DNA from: Anisakis pegreffii
Taxonomy: Eukaryota > Nematoda > Chromadorea > Rhabditida > Anisakidae
DNA length: 64,000 nt
Direction: 5' to 3'
NCBI GenBank assembly: GCA_035041965.1
Contig: JAPYMA010000395.1
Location: forward strand, 1 to 64,000
A model generated the notes under the pieces. The model had not been told where the DNA came from, made no database searches, and worked only from the letters and a program-made list of their open reading frames with translations. Position numbers and translations under genes: made by a program. Below, piece by piece: positions 38,721 through 51,351 of the stretch; position 1 is the first letter of the stretch; each line of letters begins with the position of its first letter.

Positions 38721-38735
38721 TTGTGTGTTCAATCG
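38711..38735 (+). promoter_or_regulatory. Probable trans-splice acceptor of the SLC37 gene
   Basis: GTGCTTTCAG ends at 38720, 15 bases before the chosen ATG. No in-phase upstream coding exon was found. Confidence 0.5.
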
Positions 38736-41550
38736 ATGCGAATGGCTAGCAGATGGCAACTTTTTTGGCTTTTATTCGTTTCGTACGTCTTTAGCGTTTA
38801 CTTTCGGAAGTTGTTCTCATTGCTATTGCCGTTCATTGTTCACGATGTCGGCCTGACAAAGGATGAAATCGGTAAGATAAGAAGCTTGTATCATTCGCAT
38901 TATATTCAATGATTCCTTGTTCGACTCTCTTCATTAATGAGAACTTTTTAAGTTTAAAGATTATCCTCCAAAATGAACACTGCTAATGTAAGCGCTTCAT
39001 TCATGAAAAATCGCCTTCTCGTCAACACATTCATCGAAAAGTTTCACTCTCTTTCACTCACTCAATTTCGAAAATTTTTGTGGTGGTGAGAGAATGGTCA
39101 TTCATGCATGGGGAAATTGAATTGTAGGGGTTTTCGCGAAACGACGGAATGCTGAGGAATCCGTTAGAAGCATTGCATCCGTGGATGTCAACTAGAATTT
39201 CTGTCCTCAACAGTTTGTAATGAAGCAAACGATTTTTGGAATAATTCTGGACCAGTAGACTTGATTCTTCTCCCATGATTTTTGCTTTAAGGTTTGATTG
39301 TTAGCACGCAGTTCGGCGCGTTTGCGATTGGAAAGTTATTATTCGGTGTTGCTTCCGATCTGGTCAACCCATCGATAATCGTCGTTATTGGAATGATCGG
39401 TATCATAATTTCCACCTATACGATGGCTATATCAACTGCCCTGTGGCAGTTTCTCTTATCAGGTGCTATCAACGGATTTCTACAAGGAAGCGGATGGCCG
39501 TCCACTGTAAAGATTGTTCGCCAGGCGAGTTTCGCACATTCTCAACCGTTTTGCGCAAACGCGCAGTTTCAAGTTTGAGTTTTGTATGTTCGCCTAAATA
39601 TTGCGCCGAGACTTCGCAATTTTAGGTCTTAGCTCAAAGTGGATTAACTCATTGCCTGTGGTTTTTGATGTGGTTGTTCATTCAATTTGTATAATTTTTT
39701 CTGGAAGCCAGTGATGAAATTCTTATTTCGTACGAATTTTCGGACTTCATCGGACGTTTTGAAATTTCAGATTTTCACAGCTGAGGAGTTCGGAAGGATG
39801 TTCACAATTCTGGCGTGTACGAATAATGTTGCCGGTTTCGTTGGACCTTTCACATTGTTTCTTCCATGGCGACAAATTACTTTCGTTGCAGGTGAATTCA
39901 TAGTCAATGTATTGGAAATTCAGAACAACCGGGAAACTGCTTGGTTGATAAGTGACTGGAGGATTGTTTTTTCTCAGCTCGACACTGTCTGAGTTGGAAA
40001 TTTTCTTTGACATTTTCAAGTTGTCTAATCCAACTTTCAAATTTCATTACATAAAATCGGACTCATTGTGAGTTTCAATTGCAGCAACACTCGCAACAGT
40101 CTATGTGGCATTCATGTGGAGTGTAGTCCGCCGAAGTTATCGCTACGATTCAAACGATTCATCTGCTGACCAATCAAAGCAACAATCAGAGAACAACAAG
40201 AAAACAATAGCCAAACACCAAAACTCATCGTTTTCATGGCGCATTTTGCTGCAGAGCGAAGTGGTCTGGTTGACGGCCATGTTCTACGCCTTCACAATGA
40301 CATCGCGAGCGATTGCCGAAACTTGGATACCGATATATGTCAGCGAGAGCGCTTCTGAAGCAGACGCACTGCAAGCATCGTTTGTTTTTGAAACCGGAGG
40401 TGAGATTCATCGCATTCATTCGTCATCCGTACTGCTTGTTGACCACCTGTGCACCGCTAATGAAATTTATCTCGTAATGAAATTCTTAGCTCTGAAATTC
40501 CTACAATGCATCCCTTTTGTTTTTTGTTTGTGACCGTTTGTGACCGCTTTCCATAATGCAAGATTTTGGAACGTTCTATCCATAAGCCAGTCGACTGTGC
40601 TGAGTATCCGCAGAGATGGTCGCATGAAATTTATTCAGCATCGATGAAATTCATTCAGGATTCTTTGGAAGTGTTGCGTCAGGCGCAGTTGCTGACTTCT
40701 TGTGTGCTTACATTGCGTTGGACCGTTCGCGGTTTTTGACTGGTATCATGTGCACGGTTGGTATGTTCGCATCTCTTGGGACATTGTTCACATCGGTAAG
40801 GTTTTCGAGTATTACGAAAAAGTACGATATAGTGCTTGTGACAGATCTGCATTTTTTTATCGTTTGACTGTGCAGATACCTTAACTTTCTATTTTTATGA
40901 CGAAATCAGTAGAAAATATCCCGGAATTATTCTCCTTCACACGAATAAGAGTTTCATTGAAGGTGCATGATCATGATAGAATTTTAACGGTTTAGGGATG
41001 GATATTGACGAGTTCATTCCTGTTCGGAGCATGTGTTTATGCGTGCATCAACATATGGGGAATAATATCGACAGATATGGTCGATCAAGCGTTCACGGGT
41101 CGATGCAGTGCTTTTGTTAACTTTATTTCGAATTGTAAGTTAATCACAAGTTTACTTATTCCATTAATCATTAACTGTGTTTGATACTGATGTGCGTGCT
41201 TCTGTAGCTTTGTATCGATGAGCTTTTGAAACGTTTTTGATGTTGTATAGGGATGAATTTTGTCACCGATGTTGAGATTAGCATGAAGAAGCATTTTCGT
41301 AACAGTTCTAGCGAATGTTTTGTCTGAATTACGAAATGAGATTTATGTGAAGCTCGATTATCTTATTAGATAATATGATATGTTTTCAGCGTTTGCCATT
41401 TTTGCTGGCTCTCCCCTGGCGTGGCTGATTTCAACTTATGGCTACTCGGTACTCTCAACACTATCCGTTTCGTTCATAACTCTATCGCTCAGTGTATACG
41501 CGTTTCGATGGAACGTTCCACTTCATATCAAAAGCGGAACAACACGTTAA
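38736..41550 (+). CDS. SLC37A4: SLC37-family sugar-phosphate/phosphate exchanger (G6PT-like), 7 exons
   Basis: Major-facilitator transporter, 413 residues (human SLC37A4 has 429). Exons: 38736-38871, 39292-39524, 39771-39891, 40085-40399, 40659-40795, 40996-41134 and 41390-41550, all in phase. By homology it would exchange glucose-6-phosphate for phosphate across the endoplasmic reticulum membrane. Diagnostic parts: YFRKLFS near residue 24, whose Arg aligns with essential Arg28 of the human protein; GLIVSTQFGAFAIGKLLFG; NGFLQGSGWPSTVKIVRQ, the conserved QGxGWP loop; FTAEEFGRMFTIL; FETGGFFGSVASGAVAD in the second half. The hydrophilic centre (Ser-, Gln- and Asn-rich) fits the loop between the two six-helix halves. 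The second intron uses a GC donor. The C-terminus ends SGTTR and lacks the KKxx retrieval signal of the human protein. Another in-frame ATG lies six bases downstream. Orthology to A4 rather than other SLC37 members is likely but not certain. Confidence 0.9.
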
Positions 41551-42256
41551 CAAATCGTTGATTGAGATTTCTTTATCAACATTTGTTTTCCATGTAAAAA
41601 TTTGAAAAAGTTTCTTGATTCATTATCCTCGTTTACGTTTGTGCAGTTACATTTTTGGATGCTCCAGTGGTTCATAGATTGCTGATGTAAATTATCGTCA
41701 TTTGAATTTTTACAATTGATAGTTCATGATTTCCTCGCATAATTGTGCATAATTGTACATATAAAGTATGTATGTATAAGTTGTAAGCAATCTCATGTTT
41801 GAATGTGTCATATCAATGGAATTCATCATAGCAACCTGTGTCGATTTTTAATGTTGTGCTTAATTCGTTTCTGTTTCGTTTCTTTATGTTTGCTTCCTAT
41901 GTAAATGTTGTATAACAGTGACGGATTGAAGTCCTGAGATAAATTTTGCATTTGTCCTATGCAAAACCAACCGTATTAAGCAAAATAATCCCATAAGTAT
42001 CATCCGAACGAGATGTACACAAGCGAGATATTATCAAAAACATTTTACTATGTTCAATGAGATATTATCAGATAACAAGAAATTATCACATACAAATACA
42101 ACATTATCTTCTCACATAAGTTATCGGTGATAACACGAGACTGAATACAGAGCAGGACTGAAAATAGGATGCATCCATGAGAACATATTTCGTCATGCAG
42201 AAAAAATCAGAAATTGATAACACGTGATTTAGAAGTTACATCATTCAGTTTGCGAT
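41551..42256. other. Convergent spacer between transporter and TIMP genes
   Basis: About 700 bp holding the 3'UTRs of both genes. I see no AATAAA close to either stop in the proper strand. AT-rich, no repeats of note. Confidence 0.6.
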
Positions 42257-43563
42257 TCAGTCACCTCTGGTTGTATTTGCTTTGAGCAGCTCGTTCCATT
42301 CAGCCAAGTTCGATTGCACATTCTCATATAAGCATAAATTTATCGTTGGCTGTCCATTCCCATCGAAAGCGCCTTAAAGAATTGAAATGATTTCCTTACA
42401 ATTAGTAATGGTGCGATCAAATGAATATTTTGAGGTAACCATGTGTTAAGCCAGTCAGCTATGATAGCAAGAAATTATCATGGTTGGATGGCTCAGCACG
42501 GCTGGCTTGAAGCCCTGAAAGCTGAGCTTAAATGTGCGCAGGAAAGAGTTCGATCCAGAACAATGATCTCAACCGTTTTCAATGAATCGTTTTCCAGTGC
42601 TTCATGTGACACTTCAAAAATGATTTCTTTTAGTTAACTTCACAAAAATCGTTGACAATCATAGGAAGTCAAATGCAACATTTGCATTTGCTACAACTAA
42701 GTCAATCACCGAATAGGATCGCGCAACGATGTGCCCCTTTCAGGCTATCAAATCAGACAATGTGGGCAGTTCAAGCGGCGATACAAACGAGTGAACAATA
42801 ATCTAATTTCTATCACTTCAACTACATCAGTTTTCTTAAAAATGACAATTTGAAATCGAAATAATGACTTAGAGTTCGCCTGTTTTTCTCAATATGACTA
42901 CCAAGATTCGGATAAAGATATTTCAGAAGAACCTGCGAGAAGATAGTCTTTTCCTGGTTCCAAGAACGGCACACCACATGTGGCCGTCTGCTTTGGGGTG
43001 CGAATTGTCGTCGAAAGAGTTTGGTTGTTGTTGTTGTTCTGAAGAGAATGAAATGTTCAAAAAATGCTCCGTGCAAAGTTGATTGATCAGTAAAGAAATC
43101 GATGCTATTTCAAGTGAACAACTTCGTCTGGATGTAATCGCAAACCTTGTAGATGTCCCTGTAGTGCACCTTATAGAGAATGTTTCCATTGAACTCATCG
43201 ATAGGCTCCTCGGACTTCGAAATGATGCATACTTTCGCTACTGAAAACACGATTTCAATCCGAACATCTCTGAGACCGTGAATAAATTTTTTGAAGTGGT
43301 GGAGATGAATGCATTCAATTGAGCGGGAAAATGTGCCTGATTTGAGGAAGATTCGTTATCCATGACTTTTGAAATTAAAAATGCCGAATGTCATGAAATT
43401 CTTTCACGGAACGACGATCCGAAAAATAAATTGAATTAAATGATTTCAAAACCTTACTCCAATCAGCTTGTTCATATGCTTCCTCAGGAGCGAATGGAAA
43501 ACAACTGCATGCTAGCGTGATCGCCACTAGAGTTGTGAGAGCAACAACACCCAACAGCTTCAT
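42257..43563 (-). CDS. Single-domain TIMP-like metalloproteinase inhibitor, 4 exons
   Basis: Exons on the minus strand: 43563-43458, 43240-43146, 43038-42933 and 42372-42257. Phases agree, giving 140 residues. An 18-residue signal peptide precedes CSCFPF, so the mature protein starts with Cys1, the residue whose free amino group binds the catalytic zinc in TIMPs. Mature Cys70 (TATCGVPF) and Cys98 (INLC) fall where TIMP-1 has Cys70 and Cys99, so the 1-70 and 3-99 bonds are kept. Position 13 is Glu and the chain ends before a Cys124 equivalent, so the third bond is lost from both ends. An extra cysteine lies at mature 22. The netrin-like core motifs DYLLAG and GNGQPTINLC are present. There is no C-terminal TIMP domain, as in other nematode TIMPs. 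The ATG follows TTTCAG directly. Likely target: secreted metzincin proteases. Confidence 0.88.
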
Positions 43564-43576
43564 CTGAAATGCAAAT
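43564..43576 (-). promoter_or_regulatory. Probable trans-splice acceptor of the TIMP gene
   Basis: On the minus strand TTTGCATTTCAG is followed immediately by the ATG, leaving no native 5'UTR. This is best explained by spliced-leader addition. Confidence 0.6.
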
Positions 43577-43613
43577 TATTGATGGTAGTGTTCATGAACG
43601 ATTCGTAAAGTGT

Positions 43614-44256
43614 TCAATGCTGAATTTGTACTCTTGATACGATCCAAACTATCGGTTTCATTTCTTGAATCAACAATTGCATCTGCTGGTTGAAATACAC
43701 AAAAATAAATCTTGCTATCTCAGGCCAGCTTCTGAGTGCCTTAAATTTTGGTGGTTTACGTAAAAAAGCAAATACTTGGGAGAAAGCAATCGCACTGCTC
43801 ATAATCGAACATAATCGAACAACTGAAAATGGATGATTTATATTCACTACCTCGATCATCAAACTCTTCAAAAAAATCGTCGTCGTTTTGATCGAAATGA
43901 ATCATTCAGCATTACTGATGGGTGAAGGTTCATCATGCGCTGATTCAACGCTCTAATGCGCATCTGAACGATTTCAATCGTTTAAGTTTTATCTGAAACG
44001 TTCATGCAAAACTTCTTCTCTCTCTGGCGTTCGTGTTCTGTCTTCTCAATTAAGCGCGATCGTAAAGCGCAACACCGGATTCCACCGATCGCTTTTCAAG
44101 GTTATCATCGTCATCTGACCCCTTAACGATGGCTCTTATGAACCCTTCGATTGCGTAAGGTTCTCTTTTCTGAACGACAAAACATTGCTCAGCATTCGTT
44201 AGTGATGTTTGAAAAGTTTTGTCAGTTTGGTTTAGCCTCATTTTCATTTCACGCAT
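43614..44256 (-). CDS. Hypothetical two-exon gene, weak support
   Basis: On the minus strand an open frame from the ATG at 44256 to 44076, ending at a possible donor (TCCG before GTGTTG), joins in phase to an exon starting after TTTTCAG at 43823 and running to a stop at 43614. The joined product would be 129 residues. The first part contains KREPYAIEGFIRAIVKGSDD and LEKRSVES, the second FLRKPPKFKALRSWPEIAR; these look protein-like, but I recognise no family and no signal peptide. The stop lies only 51 bp upstream of the TIMP start on the same strand, which would fit a tightly spaced pair. The acceptor is good, the donor is poor. It may be chance. Confidence 0.25.
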
Positions 44257-45519
44257 ACAAATTTCGATTTATTACTCTCTTTGATTGATCCGTCCGAAAA
44301 ATTATCTATCGCAGCGTTGCAAGAATCCGCATGCGATTTTCACCGGTGACGTGCTCATTGATAAGCGATGGTACATGATGGTACAGTGGCTGATTATCCA
44401 GCAAAAACACAGGATTAAGTTGTTGATTTGATAAAACTGTTTTGGTGAGCGCTGTTTTTGTTTAGTTTTGTTGGTCATCGGTCACTTTAAGCCGAATGTT
44501 TTGGTGTGAGCGATGAAAATATGTGAATGATCAGAGTTCTGAGTAATCGTCGAATTGTGCGGCGCGAATGAAAGTGATCATTGCGATTTGTGAGTGAGTG
44601 CGATCACTTATTGTAATAAGAGCAGTTCACTTCAAGAGATTTGTACTATGCATAATCTGTTATCAGATATTTGAAAGTGCACAGTTTTTCTTTGCAACTT
44701 CAGAATAAACGGTGAATATGTCTCGAAGATAGGCATGTTCAATTGTAAAAGGCGCACATGGAAGAAGCGATACCCTTACTACTGCGATATTAGGTAATAT
44801 ACAATGTATCGGCATATTTTTGATATTTTCCAGCTGTTTCAGCAGTGTCTTATGCAATTTCCAAGAAATTAGAAAGCGAAGTGTTCTGAATGGAAAAACA
44901 CGAGGTCAGGTCACGGCTGCAGTGAATAACATCGATGCGTCAGTGATCAATTTGGATGCGATGATTATGTGTTTAGAAATCGAATTCTACTGATCGAGTA
45001 CACACACCAAAAAATGCAACTTTTTCACTGCAAATTTCTAAAAGCTTACTTATCTGTCCGTTATTGAATTATCTAGACGTACTTATTCAAAACAAAGTAC
45101 TCGTGTAGTGACCGATGAATAGTATCACCGCTAATCTGCTCTCAAATTCGTATCGTTTGTTCCCTCAAAATCTATTCACCACTTGTAATGCTGTGGCTGA
45201 TGCCGCTGCAAACATATTTCATGAATTTTTTCGACGTATTGAAATGACTGAAATGTTTATCTGTTTGTTTATGAGCACAGCAATGAATTTAGGTGACCGT
45301 CGTCGTTGGCTGTGAGTGTCACGATTGCTGCTGATCTCTGAATAAGTTGCACACAAAGATGGATAGTTGACTCGTTTGGTTAGTGAAAAATTTACATATG
45401 GATAATGTGAAGTGACAGCGCACAGTAAATTTTTGTGGCAAAGAGGAGACGAGATGGCTGGCATCGTCGCACCGAAATAACAACGATGACATTTTGCAAC
45501 GCATTTCTTTTTGGTGAGG

Positions 45520-45565
45520 TGTTGTTGTTGACATTATTATTCTGTTGTTGTTGTTGTGTGTGTGG
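45520..45565. repeat. GTT and GT microsatellite
   Basis: Runs of GTT and TGT followed by GTGTGTG. The polycysteine and polyleucine stretches in overlapping frames derive from it. Confidence 0.85.
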
Positions 45566-48500
45566 AGTTTATTTAGGAGGAGCAGGAGGACGAGGTCGAG
45601 CGGCGACTGGCACGAACGAACGACAATAAAACGATAGCCGAACGAATAATCAACCAAGCGCATTAAACAACTCTAAATAACCAACAGCCAGCCAGCCATT
45701 CGTTGTAACTTGATCATACCGAAGTCATTTATTCATTCACTGTTCGATATGCATAAATAATATGATTGAATAATGCTCATGCAACCACTGCAACGCCACA
45801 CTGAAAATGATTCCTTTGCGCTACTCAACAAAACCCAAATCTCCGATCTCCGTTTGTCACTAGTAATGGTAGACGATGAATAGGGAGTAGTTAGGGAGGG
45901 GGCAGAGATGAGATAATGCATGCATGGAAATTATAATTTCGAGGTCGAACGCCGCCGTCGCCACCACTGCTTTCATGTTGTGGTGGTTGATGAAGTTAAT
46001 GGTGATGATTCGATTGGCTTGTTTGTTGTTGATAGATTCGTTTATTGATCACTAATTGAAATGTTCAATTGAAAATCAAATTGGAAACTCTTCAGTGAGC
46101 GAAATCAACTTCACTCATGATAATTCACTCAAAACAACATCAGTTCACGCGCATCATGAACCTTATCCCACGCATTCAAAGTAACTCCTCCACTTCAGTC
46201 CAATTTCACTATCCAGATCGCAAATAGGTGATGATTTTTTTGTTGAAGATACAATAACAATGGTTTTTACCCTAATAGATTGTTGCCTATTATGCGATGT
46301 GCCGCTGACTTCGTTCGTAATCGGTAATCAGTGAATTCGGATCAGCGGAGAGTGTCGTCTGTCTTAAGTCGCATGCATGCATTCGTCGGAATGTACCGAA
46401 TTGGTCATCGTGCAGAGGGTTTTTTGTGTTTCATGGCGATTTGGTGGGCAACAAAATTCATTGTATCTTCTTGACAATAGAAATGCACACACTAATCGTA
46501 AGTATAGAAAATGATGCGAAGAGATCAACAATGCATCGACAAACAAACAAATAAATACATTTTTCGACTTGTTAGCCGTTTCGAAATGTTGTTTTATTTG
46601 TAAAATAACACAACCACCAGTGTAGTGCAATGAATGATATGAATAAACAATTTCATGTGGACGAAGGACGCTAACGCTTTGCATTTTAAGTGATCAGTAA
46701 ACATACGATGAGGTAACTAACGCTCAGCAGCTCTCCGTTAATCCGATCCGATTGCATAACTTTTGCATCTCTTAAAAATACAAAATCATCACTTCGTTAA
46801 GGCAATTTAGCCAGCTGTAGTGAACTGATTTGTTGACACTTTAAGAGCGATTTCACTAGATGAATATGGATGGTTTCGGATGAGTTTCATTTGGTCAAAA
46901 TGATGTGTCGCACTATTTGATCACTGGAATGATCAGATGCAAGCATGCAAGTTTGTGTTTTTTGCTGAAAAGTTGAGTTCACAGCTGGAAGGAGAATGTT
47001 CTAAGCAAAAGGCATATATGATTACATGTCCTGCAAAAGCATCACGACTCAGAGCAGTGTTTTCACAAATGAAAATGTCCCAATGATAATTTGACTGAAT
47101 ACCAACCAAAAATTGCGCAAATGAAGTGTTTCTGAGATTTCATTTGCTAGTTTTCCCTAAACATCCATAAAGAAAGATGTTCTCGGCCGGTCCCTCAGTG
47201 CAAACAACGAAGTTTGCTAGGATAATCAAGTGTTCATTGAGGCAGTTTATATAAACCATATAACTGAGATGGAACTGTTCCGAAGGTGATGGATGCCGCA
47301 TTGTTTTGCAGCTGATCTCGGTCATACGAACCCCAAAAATCAATTGCTAGTCACGTTTTATTGTGCAACATTTGCTGCCATGAATTTATGAATTCGCGAT
47401 TGCTTAATTAACATTCTCATTTTGCGCAATGCCTATCCTCTGATTGCATTTGTGATGAGTATTTGAAGCGCTTGAAAAGTTGAGTTGAGAATATGAATGG
47501 AAGGAACGGTTGGCACGAACAGATGAAGAGTCACGTGAAGATAGGACGAATGCAAGAGTGACAGACATGAGAGCAATTAAAAGATTCGAAAATGTTTGAA
47601 AATGACTATGAATTGACGCAACACAAGGTCACTCGATCAAAAAAGATGCTAAAACCTATTTGAGCGTTGCAAAAACCTTGAAATGAAATAACCAACTCAA
47701 AGGTTCCGAGTGGTTTCGGCAATGTGCAGCAGCATCGAACGCTCAACTGAAGCTCCACTCGCCAATTTCACTTCGATTATTCATAATCATCATTGCAGAA
47801 TCGTTCCTTACGTGTTTCAATTTTCGCGCTTGCCATAGAATTATTTATGAAAAATCTAAATCCGTTCGTTTGTATTCATTGCTTACATCCATCTTACCGC
47901 ATAAACAATTCTATTTCATATTGATAGAAGAATGCTATTCGTTTGATCCACTGTAGACTTTCATTGGTATGTAAGACCGGAAATGAACAATGTGAGAGGA
48001 AAAGTCGAAATTTTAGCTTAGCAGGATATGCAAAGCATGAATCTGACCGTAGTGTTCCGACAACTGAGTATTAATGATATTTGGTGCAATGTTGTGAGTC
48101 TGAGCCAGGCTATGATCCGGCTTGTATCTATTATACAACTGAATATGTTCATTCGAATGCATTTTAGGCTGTTCTTAGGCCGTTGCAACTGAGTGCGATA
48201 ACCGCAACGTTTTGTTCGATTGGTTTTGCAAACTCAAGCAATCTTTGAAATACCTAGTCGGTGTCATGAAGTTTTCATGACACATAATCTTTTGTGCAGC
48301 TGACGAGTCGGTCGCTAAAAGTGTTGTATCCATCGGAGAAACACTGCAAAAATGCAAACCATACGTAGCATTCGGGAAATGGCTCGTAATCGTGTCAGTG
48401 ACTGTTTGAACATAAATGTGATACGATCATTTGCACAGTCTAACGCTTGATGCTCTCCAAAGCAAGATGATCTGCTTGCGCATTGTTTGTTGTACATGGT

Positions 48501-48941
48501 TTTGCTGTTCGTGTGATCAGTTTTCTGATTAATCACTTGAACAGTTGTTGATGCTAGTTGCAAATCTTTGAATAATCGCAATGTCCTCTGAGATTTATGA
48601 GATAATTTTCGTTTGAACGCGCGCAATGATTTAACAAAGTTAACCGAACTGATGAATGTTATATGGACAGGAGATCACTTTAAATCTTTAAAGTAACATT
48701 ATGATATCGAAGTGAAACATGCAACGAAATGCCGTTTGCATTGTCGACTAAATCTCTGAATATTATAAATCGTGTTTTGGGAACATCTGCTGGTGCAAAG
48801 AAAGCATTCCAGTGCAGCTTATGATCTTAACGTCATCTGTATGTGTATATCAGTCATGTATACGTCTGTCATCCGCATCCGAGAGAAAGCTTGCTGAGTC
48901 TATACGAGATGGCAGATTTATGAAGTTGCAATTAATAAGAG

Positions 48942-48980
48942 ATGGGTCTATAGAAATGTGAATGGGTCTATAGAAATCTG
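48942..48980. repeat. 20-bp tandem duplication
   Basis: ATGGGTCTATAGAAATGTG at 48942-48960 repeats at 48962-48980 with one change (ATCTG for ATGTG). Confidence 0.9.
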
Positions 48981-51324
48981 GTCATGTTTTGGGGAATAAT
49001 CAGGATTTTGGAGGAGACGTAAGGGATGCGGTGCAAAATATGCATACGTCCTAAACTGAGTTGAAATGAACGATTCGGCATGGTTTGACTGGTCTCTGAG
49101 GCTACACTATAGGATCTTGTAAATTCATTCGTTGTTAATAGTTTTAGCGAAAGTTGTTTGTAAACCACAAACCACTGTCAGTTGTTACATAAATTTACAA
49201 TAATCACTCCAGCTTAGCATCCCATCACATTTGACATTACTGCAAACCATTTACATAACAAAACAGTTAACAATACAATAATCCCGCCGAAATTCAGCCG
49301 CAGTAATCTTTATTGGATGCTTTACGGCCAACTGAACGATGCAGAGCCAGCAATGCTTTCCTCATATTTTCAGCTGTTATTCCTCATAGAACCCTGCGAA
49401 GTGACCAATCTCTACCTGGTACTCTGTTTGAGAATTGTATGCATAAACGCTGCTAAATCTTCAATATCAGTCCTTGTCCTTGTCCTTGACGACTGCGGTA
49501 ACTGAAACATCAGTATCAACGTCGCGCGTTATTTGAAACCTCGAATAAGGGAACCGGGAGCTGCTAATTGAAAAAATTGTTCGTTCGATACACTTCCCTG
49601 AATTTATTATCTCTTTAATGATACGGGTATAATGGAAGATTATTCCGAGAACTGAGAAAAATTGAATCATCGAAAAAATTAAGGTTATCAATGGATATAT
49701 GAATAGTTTTCCCTTGTTGTCTCTTTTGAACTGGAAACATTCTCTTCATTGTTTCCCCTTTGTTCATGTTTCCTTTTGTTCGTTTTTGTGTTAAATTACT
49801 CCCAGCGAAGTGCTCAAGTCACTCGATCGAAATCGTTTGTTTCCAATCCGAACAACATTGAAAATCACCGATGTTTTTGAATCAGCTTCACCTGCTGGAC
49901 TGAGACGCTGCAGTGCCTCCATACTTTCACAAAGAATTGCATTATGCAACCGAATGTTAAAATTTTATAAATTGAATTGGATGAAAAAATCTGATTGATC
50001 GTATGATCAACGTACCATTTTCAAACAGGCTGAGGCGATCGTGAACTCAACGTGACGGCTGATATGCAGTTAAAATCAGGAATTAACTAAAAGCTGCCAA
50101 AATATTCTTCTCGGCGTGTCATCCCTCTAGCGCTAATTGTTTTCCGTGATATCACCAGATCTTTGCAGAAAACCAGATCTTTTACTCTGAATGATCAAAA
50201 CTCGTGCAAAAGCATCGTATTCAGTAATGTTTCGCGCAGTCTTTCGCATCTTCTCCTCTCGGATTTCATCCCGGGAACTTCCAGTTCGCAAACAGTGAAG
50301 TATATTTTATGCATGAGTTGAAGTTTTTGGTGCGAAATCAAATGGACAGGTTCAAGTGTGCTGGGTTGACCATAATGCGGATTACATTATTTAATTCGAT
50401 GCAATATGGCACAGTAGTCTCAAGCAACATCACCGAACATTTCACTTCATATGCATTTTGGATTCGAACAATTAAGGTCAACAATACGAAAACATTTCAA
50501 AAACAATTTCTGAGTGTTCAACAAGGCGGCGTTCACCGCATTGCAGTGAGTGATATTGAACACCACCTCATTATAATCAACTTCATATTGAGGTCTCCCA
50601 GTCTACCGTATCACTGTGAGTGATTGTTGTCATACCTTTGCACGTAATTTGTGCAAAAAGGCGTTCATCGAATGACAACGATCAATTGAAAACCTCAATT
50701 TATCCGAGTCTCTGCATGTATATTCGGCATTATTTCCTGTGATCTGTAGGTATACCTATAGGTATTCTGAACAAGGAAACGCTCCATGTGAATTTCTGCC
50801 TTCAATCACAATACATATCTATTTCTATTTTCCATATGTATCTTATTATTGTTTTTTGTTGAACCTTTTTAAGAAAACTACCATATCTCTTGTTGACCTA
50901 ATGCGATTTGCATACATTCTGATCTTGTATTTGGCGTTCATCGCTGGATTTCGAATGAGGTTTCGAAAGTTTTTTCCTTCCAGCCGTCTGCAACGCTCAC
51001 CATCGCGGCGACTACCGATGCAAACTTAATTTCTTCAATCGCTTCTTTAAACAAGTTTTTGTACACTATTTTCTCGTCACCACACCTTCCTGTCCACCTA
51101 CCAGCGACACCTGTTTGCATGATTATTGCGCTTCTCCCTTTGCATCTTTGATCGCTACCCTCTGCTCGATCAACAATATTTCAAGAACATCGCTGTGATA
51201 CGAACGAACACCGAGTATAACAATAATAACACCTCCAATCAGTTCTAGATTGAATGAATTTGTGTACGATAAATTATACGACACAAGACAGTTCCATTGA
51301 AATTGTTTATACGTACAATATGAA

Positions 51325-51351
51325 ATAAATAAATAATAATAATAATAATAA
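51325..51351. repeat. (AAT)n microsatellite
   Basis: AAATAAATAAT followed by five further AAT triplets. Confidence 0.9.

Noticed and set aside
42433..42540. Frame on the minus strand with a TIMP-like string MIISCYHS followed, one frame over, by ADWLNTWLPQ
   Set aside because: It first looked like a frameshifted last TIMP exon, but no acceptor gives the phase needed after exon 3. The exon at 42372-42257 fits the phase and carries the true TIMP motif GNGQPTINLC.
45435..45629. Open frame with a polycysteine run
   Set aside because: The run is a translated GTT/TGT microsatellite and the opposite strand is equally open.
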